Shown: positions 59,401 to 64,000 of the stretch, one piece after another
Numbering within the stretch: position 1 is the stretch's first letter
Layout: every line of letters starts with the position of its first letter
DNA from: Dama dama
Lineage: Eukaryota; Chordata; Mammalia; Artiodactyla; Cervidae
Direction: 5' to 3'
NCBI RefSeq assembly: GCF_033118175.1
Contig: NC_083685.1
Coordinates: forward strand, 124,070,501 to 124,134,500
Length of the DNA: 64,000 nucleotides
The notes under the pieces: generated by a model
What the model saw: only the letters and a program-made list of their open reading frames with translations
Told to the model about the DNA's origin: nothing
Database searches by the model: none
Position numbers and translations under genes: made by a program

Positions 59401-61794
59401 AGGCTGGTGGCACGTTGTCCTCAATCTTGACACCACCATTGCCATCACCCAGAACTTTGCCAGCAGTACCAACTTCCCTGTTGTCTGGCACAAGACGGTA
59501 AGAGGGAGACCAAAGTTGTCGAGGAAATGGTATAGGTGAGAGACATTTTTTTTTCCTTATTTTTTGCTTTGCTCAAACTTCTACCCCAGTGATCCAATGG
59601 CAAGAGTCCATTGCTGCTATAACATGTGCTGAGTTTAAGTCAGGCCTGAGAACAACTGGGGCTGCAAAACCTCACGGGTAGAAGAGAGTGGGTCCAAGGT
59701 CAGGGCCAGTTCTCAGGAGGCTTGCCTGCCTCAAGGTGACAGGCTCAGACTGCATGTTTGATCAAGGCCAGGTAGTCCCAACAAACAAACATGGTCATAA
59801 TTGGTATTGTTCCTCATTTTCTGTTTTCGTTTGTTTGGTTTTGGTTTTGGTTTTCCTCAAAGCTAGCTCTAGCAAAGGTAGCCATTTTGTTTGGGTTTGA
59901 TTTTGGTTGTTTTCTTTTCCTTACTCCAAAAGCTTTACCCCCCATTTGAACTTATTACCTTCAGTTCTCGTGAGTGAGGTGACTGCCCTGGAGACTTAGC
60001 TCCTCTGTTTATCCACAGAACAGATACAGCACGGGCAGCGGCAGTGCAAGCCACCCCCAGCCACCCCGTGCCACTGTGTCCCAACCCTGACCTGGAGGGA
60101 CCAGCTCTCGGGGTAAGAGAGGGATCCCGGCTTGCTCAGTGCTCAGCCTCCCTGCTGAGAGGGCCAGCAAGGGTGGTGGCTTTATTCTCCCCGGACTCTT
60201 GGGCGTCCGAGGCCCACTGACCCCATCCCTCAGGCCGCTGCGTACTGCCGTCTGGTCCTTCCGAAAGGCCTTCCCGAACAGTACGTCTTTTGTCCCTGGT
60301 TGCAGGGGCTGCCAGATGAGGTCCCTAAGGGGCGGGCTGGCAGCTGCCCCCCCGACAATCCCGTCCAGCTTTACCTTCCAGTGAGCGGGGACCCTCTCCG
60401 TCACCCAATGCTTCTTACCTCTCACAAACCTCATTGTTTCTGCTCTTAACAAAAAGAACGTTAACCGAGCCCAGCTCCCATCACTGAGCACTGTGCTGTG
60501 GAAAGGAGAGGTTAAAAAACATCAGCTAGGAAGGTGCAAGGAAAAGTACGAGGGAGAGAGATGGTTTCTCCCAAGACTAACTCAGGGAAGCGTGGCCTCG
60601 TGTGGGCAGCACACGTGGCTGGGCAGCTCAGGAGGTAGCAGCAAGTTGCGTGTGGCTAGTTTTCCTTTCAGGAAAGCCTGAGCAGCAGGGGGGGCTCTTG
60701 TCCCCGGCCTGTGGATCCGTGTGTGTCCTCTCCACCGTCCCGGCACGTCTAGGAGAGGCAGGGCTCAGCCCTGAGTCTGGGGCTCTGTGGGTGGGTGTCG
60801 CCGCACTGAGAATACGTGTCTTGTCCCTCAGGATCTTGAAGCAGGAGCACCCAGAGTTGGCAGTCCTGGCTGACTCCGTCGACCTGCAGGAATCCACAGG
60901 GATCGCCTCCGACAGCTCCAGCGACTCCTCCAGCTCCTCCAGCTCCAGCTCGTCCGACTCAGACTCAGAGGTGAGGCTGCGCTCGCTCCCTGGTCCTCCA
61001 GGGCAGGGCACCCTGGAAAAACCAGAGGGGACTTTCCTGCCGCCTCCCCAGGAGGGAGAGAGAGGGGGTCATGTTTCACCTTCTTCCAGGAACTACAACT
61101 GTCCTCAATCCTTCTGTGGGGTAAAGTTTGACCATTTTATAACTCTGAAGGTGTTTGTTAATCGTTTAAATAATCACTGGGCTTCCCAGGTGGTGCTAGT
61201 GGTAAGGAACCCACCTGCCAATGCAGGAGACAGGAGACACGGGTTCAATACCTGTGTTGGAAAGATCCCCTCAACCCCCTGTAGTATGCTTGCCTGGAGA
61301 ATGCCGTGGACAGAGGAGCCTGGCGGGCTATGGTTCACAGGGTCGCAGAGTGTCAGAGGTGACTGAAGCGACTTCACATGCACACGGCATGCACACAGAG
61401 TGCTCTCTAGGGGTGAGAAGTAGCTGAAGATTCGTTAGGTAAATGATGCAGGATCACACAGCTGGGGACAGGGGTGTTGGGTTTAAACTCAAGCATTCTC
61501 CAGACTGAAAGCCCACGTTAGGAATTTCCGCGGATGGTAAGTAATAAACCTAGAGGGAGTTGCCTGGTTTCTGTGGGCAGGACTCTGCTTTCACTGCTGA
61601 GGGCCCAGGTTCAATCCCTAGCTGCCTCCGACTGACGCCCTATTTCTCCCTTCCGCGTCCAGTGCGAGTCTGGCTCTGAAGGCGAAGGCACGATGCACCG
61701 CAGGAAGAAGAGGCGGACGTGTGGCATGGTGGGGAATGGGGACACCACCTCGCAGGACGACTGCGTGAGCAAAGAGCGCAGCTCCTCCAGGTGA
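56433..61794 (+). CDS. JMJD6: JMJD6, JmjC lysyl hydroxylase / arginine demethylase
   Basis: Exons 56433-56561, 57095-57483, 58282-58568, 59400-59535, 60832-60970, 61663-61794 join to 1212 nt, i.e. 403 residues plus TGA, the standard length. The start is [17 protein letters not shown] with a basic nuclear signal. The JmjC core has Fe(II) ligands H187 and D189 ([10 protein letters not shown]) and H273 (GGWWHVVLN), and K204 as the 2-oxoglutarate contact (QGHKRWC). An AT-hook-like RGRPKLSRK follows, then a poly-Ser run (about 340-356) and RRKKRR. The enzyme hydroxylates lysines on splicing factors such as U2AF65 and acts in the nucleus and nucleoli. All splice sites are GT-AG. The end SSSR* overlaps an alternative donor at 61791 that leads to a further exon. 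Intron 2 holds nested SINEs, intron 3 a MER5A, and intron 5 a Bov-tA. No disabling change was seen. Confidence 0.98.
57710..58064 (-). mobile_element. CHR-type SINE with nested Bov-tA, 18-bp duplication
   Basis: A minus-strand CHR-type SINE is split by a Bov-tA (57780-57984). The 18-bp repeat TCTGTAAGGGACATTTTA flanks the whole at 57692-57709 and 58065-58082. It lies in JMJD6 intron 2, antisense. Confidence 0.88.
57780..57984 (-). mobile_element. Bov-tA SINE nested in CHR SINE
   Basis: TTTAGTCGCTCAG.. to ..GAGCCATCAAGGAAGCC, a complete reverse-complement Bov-tA. Confidence 0.9.
59105..59250 (+). mobile_element. MER5A (hAT-Charlie) remnant in JMJD6 intron 3
   Basis: AAAGAGCCAGAGAATAAATA.., GCAGGCCGGATGGTTTCTGT.. 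and CCAGTGAAACTTTACACAAG follow the MER5A consensus order. Confidence 0.75.
61176..61372 (+). mobile_element. Bov-tA SINE in JMJD6 intron 5
   Basis: GGGCTTCCCAGGTGGTGCTAG.. to ..GAGGTGACTGAAGCGACTTC, in the sense direction. Confidence 0.88.
61435..61512 (-). mobile_element. MIR-type remnant
   Basis: GATGCAGGATCACACAGCTGG.. AACTCAAGCATTCTCCAGAC. Confidence 0.55.
61564..61625 (+). mobile_element. CHR-type SINE fragment beside JMJD6 last-exon acceptor
   Basis: CTGTGGGCAGGACTCTGCTTTC.. to ..GGTTCAATCCCTAGCTGCC, ending about 37 bp before exon 6. Confidence 0.72.
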
Positions 61795-62035
61795 CCGCGC
61801 GTGCCTGCCGTCTGTGTGCGAGGACGCGCCTGCAGCCTGCAGCAGGGCCCCGGGGCTGCCCGGGGAGGGCCGGCGAAAGCCAGAGAATGAGGACCTCTGG
61901 GGCACGGGAGCCGTTCACTCAGTGTTTGCGACAGTAGCTTTCTTCTCCGCTACCGATGCAAATGAACGTGGCTTGTTTTATGCATAAGGGTGAGGATCTG
62001 TGTGAATGGTGCCAAGGGAAACCTTGACGTTATTT

Positions 62036-62041
62036 AATAAA
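62036..62041 (+). terminator. JMJD6: JMJD6 poly(A) signal AATAAA
   Basis: The first AATAAA after the 403-codon stop, about 240 nt downstream, is followed by a T-rich stretch. A second AATAAA at 62309-62314 is followed by a GT-rich run and could serve a longer 3'UTR. Confidence 0.6.
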
Positions 62042-62366
62042 AGTTAAATTCATCTTATATCTTTGAATTTTTTTTTCCTGGAAAACACCAGAACCTCCTC
62101 TCATTGCTCTTCTTGCCCTGACCTTGGGAGAAAATACTGACTCTGCTGGCGGGTGGTGGCTGCCCTCGGTGGGGAAATGATGGTTGTTATCACAGTAAAG
62201 GGGGAAACGCTGAGAAGTCATCCCCAAACTTCTGAAGAGTCTGAGGTGTGGCCTCCTGCTTTTTCTCCCAGTTTGCCACTGCTCCGTGGAGCACTTGCAG
62301 ATTATTTAAATAAAATCTTAATCATGTCTCCAGTGGGGTTTTGTTTTTGTGTTAAACCTGAGTGAG

Positions 62367-62502
62367 GGAATTCCCTGGTGGTCCAGTGGTTAGGACTCTG
62401 AGCTTTCACTGCCAGTGGTCTGGGTTCAGTCCCTGAACTTGGGGAACTTAGATCCCACAAGCCTAAACAAACTAAATAAATTATTAATAAAAAAAAAAAA
62501 AA
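62367..62502 (+). mobile_element. CHR-type SINE in JMJD6 3' region
   Basis: GGGAATTCCCTGGTGGTCCAG.. to A(14). Confidence 0.88.
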
Positions 62503-63183
62503 ACCTGAATTGGATCTAAATAAGTTAAAACTTGAGATAAAATCAATAAGCTAAGCTTTTTGCAAGTGGCTTCCCCAGCGCTGCAGTGAAGTGTGGAGAC
62601 CCTGCTGCGTCCCCGGTCTTTGAGCCCCTGAGCCCTGTTCCACGTGCTGCTGGCTGAAGTGTCACCGGGGTGGCACTAAGATGGATGGTTTCTGGGAAGA
62701 CAGTGAAATCCCGAAGCTCTTGGGATTCTGTCCGAAGGCCCTGCCTGCTGCAGCTGAAGCCCCTGTTACATTCTTTGTGTCTCCAAGCAGCCTAGCACTT
62801 GCCTAAATGTGACAGAAATGGAGGACCCCATTCCTTTCTGTCATCTTTTCCTCATTCTCTGGGGTCTGGTTGGAATCCTGTGGGGGGCTATTCGGGTGTC
62901 CTAATCAGATGAACTGATCAGACTGGATCACTCATTTCTCAGCCCTAGTTGTCCTTTCCAGCTGTAGATTTCTTTTCTTGCCTTGTTTCTACTGTTATAG
63001 ACTTATATCTGCCCCTGGGGTATGACTTTGTATTCGTACTTTATGAGGAAAGTCTTTAGAGAAGGCCCTGCTATCCATTTCAGCCCAGGGCCCTGGGGGT
63101 TCTGCTTTTAACCTTTCATTCCCCTTTGCAGCAGCCCCTGCTGTCTACCTGCTGATCACAGGTGGTTGTACTTTCCTTGACAG
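62503..63183 (+). other. JMJD6 alternative intron, no other feature
   Basis: Non-repetitive sequence between the 3'UTR of the short form and the alternative last exon. Its splice acceptor sits at 63183. Confidence 0.5.
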
Positions 63184-63220
63184 GATTAGGGACACTTGTG
63201 GAGGCCGTGCTCACCCCTAA
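63184..63220 (+). CDS. JMJD6: JMJD6 alternative last coding exon (414-residue form)
   Basis: From the donor CTCCAG|GTGACC (exon end 61790), splicing to CTTGACAG|GATTAGG at 63184 replaces the stop with IRDTCGGRAHP and TAA at 63218-63220. The total becomes 1245 nt, i.e. 414 residues, the length I recall for the longer human isoform. The frame and splice sites are seen directly; usage in this species is inferred. Confidence 0.75.
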
Positions 63221-64000
63221 ACTGAAGCTCTCCCTGAGGTGGCTCCCGTGGGAGCTGTTGGCAGCCACCTACCTCAGTCTTCCTGTCTTCTGCTCCTACC
63301 TTCTCCTTTGTCTTCTCTGAATTTGGATAATCCCTCTGGCCCAAGCTCATGTCTCCAGTCAAATGCTGTTTTTTCTCTGCTAACTGAGACTAGATTGTGA
63401 AGAAGTTAAAAAAAAATTCAGCACGCTCAACGAAGCCCTGAAGGCCGCCGTGACGTCAGGTGAGAAGCTTCTGTCTCCGCCAACTGCAAGCCTGGAGGGC
63501 TGTGATCCTTTGAATGCCTTGTCGCCTTGCTGGTGGTGGTGAGGGACTCCCACCAGCCACATGTGTCTGGCTGCACGCAAGCAGAGACGCCAAGAGTGGT
63601 GAGTGGACTCTGAGTTCCGTGTGAACCAGTTATGTAAAAGAAGGACCACGAGGACACCGCCTTCCTGTGTGCCGTCATCCGTCCAGAAATGCATTCGGCA
63701 GCAGAAACCTGGCCGGGGGCCAGCGCCACTCACTCACCCACTGCCTAGTGCAGCCTTAGCGTTCGTCACCTTTTCTCCGTGGTCAGAGAGGCTGTGAGAT
63801 TCCAAGGATATTTTCACATGGTGTGTGTTGTGGGGGAAGGATGACACATCGGGCTTGTTGGGTTTATGATCAAAGTGGGAAAGGTGTTCAGTGTGTTGTC
63901 ATCACAGAACTGAAGTTATAAACAGGACCAGGTTCTTATAAATTTGTCCCCATCTTTCCCACCATGTACGTGATCCCTGAGTCAGAAGCTCTCACTCTCT
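63221..64000 (+). other. JMJD6 long-form 3'UTR / downstream flank
   Basis: It follows the alternative stop. A perfect CRE palindrome TGACGTCA lies at 63451-63458. No MXRA7 exon, the next gene expected by synteny, is seen before the window ends. Confidence 0.4.

Noticed and set aside
60602..61366. 254-codon plus frame
   Set aside because: JMJD6 exon 5 with intron readthrough and a Bov-tA tail; splice sites at 60831/60971 define the real exon.
62367..62502. tRNA-like A/B boxes in this and the other SINEs
   Set aside because: They are tRNA-Glu-derived SINE heads with diverged bodies and A tails, not functional tRNA genes.

Overview
This is a window of mammalian nuclear DNA from a ruminant, most likely a bovid. 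BovB (RTE-type) LINEs, tRNA-Glu-derived Bov-tA SINEs and cetartiodactyl CHR-type SINEs are scattered throughout, and ancient MIR, L1, MER5A/Tigger and LTR remnants are also present. I could not tell cattle, sheep and goat apart. The gene order matches the block on human 17q25: MFSD11 - SRSF2 - METTL23 - JMJD6.

Layout. Bases 1 to about 19.5 kb hold no gene I can support, only many nested SINEs, LINE fragments and a cluster of LTR-like sequence at 11.3-13.5 kb. From 22.2 to 46.4 kb the minus strand carries MFSD11. I could place all 13 coding exons, which sum to 1350 nt (449 codons plus stop). Its introns contain BovB copies, L1 pieces and a TMA7 processed pseudogene. A CpG island at 46.3-47.8 kb separates MFSD11 from SRSF2 on the plus strand (221 codons in two coding exons, a 3'UTR intron with a poison-type cassette exon, and a last exon ending near 50.17 kb). 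METTL23 lies tail-to-tail with SRSF2 on the minus strand (coding exons 50.6-52.9 kb, first exon near 55.7 kb). A second CpG island at 55.5-57 kb is shared head-to-head with JMJD6 on the plus strand (403 codons in six exons, plus a conserved alternative last exon at 63.18 kb giving 414 codons).

How the genes relate. The two divergent pairs share CpG-island promoters, and SRSF2 and METTL23 converge with only a few hundred bases between their 3' ends. SRSF2 (splicing factor) and JMJD6 (Fe(II)/2-oxoglutarate lysyl hydroxylase acting on splicing proteins) belong to the same RNA-processing world. METTL23 is a SAM-dependent protein methyltransferase, and MFSD11 is a multi-pass UNC93-like membrane protein.

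I found no undescribed gene system. The observations most worth a second look are: an L1 insertion whose target-site duplication copies a METTL23 splice donor; inverted BovB copies flanking MFSD11 exons 3-5; an AUG-less in-frame 5' extension of METTL23; and a JMJD6 stop codon that overlaps an alternative splice donor.
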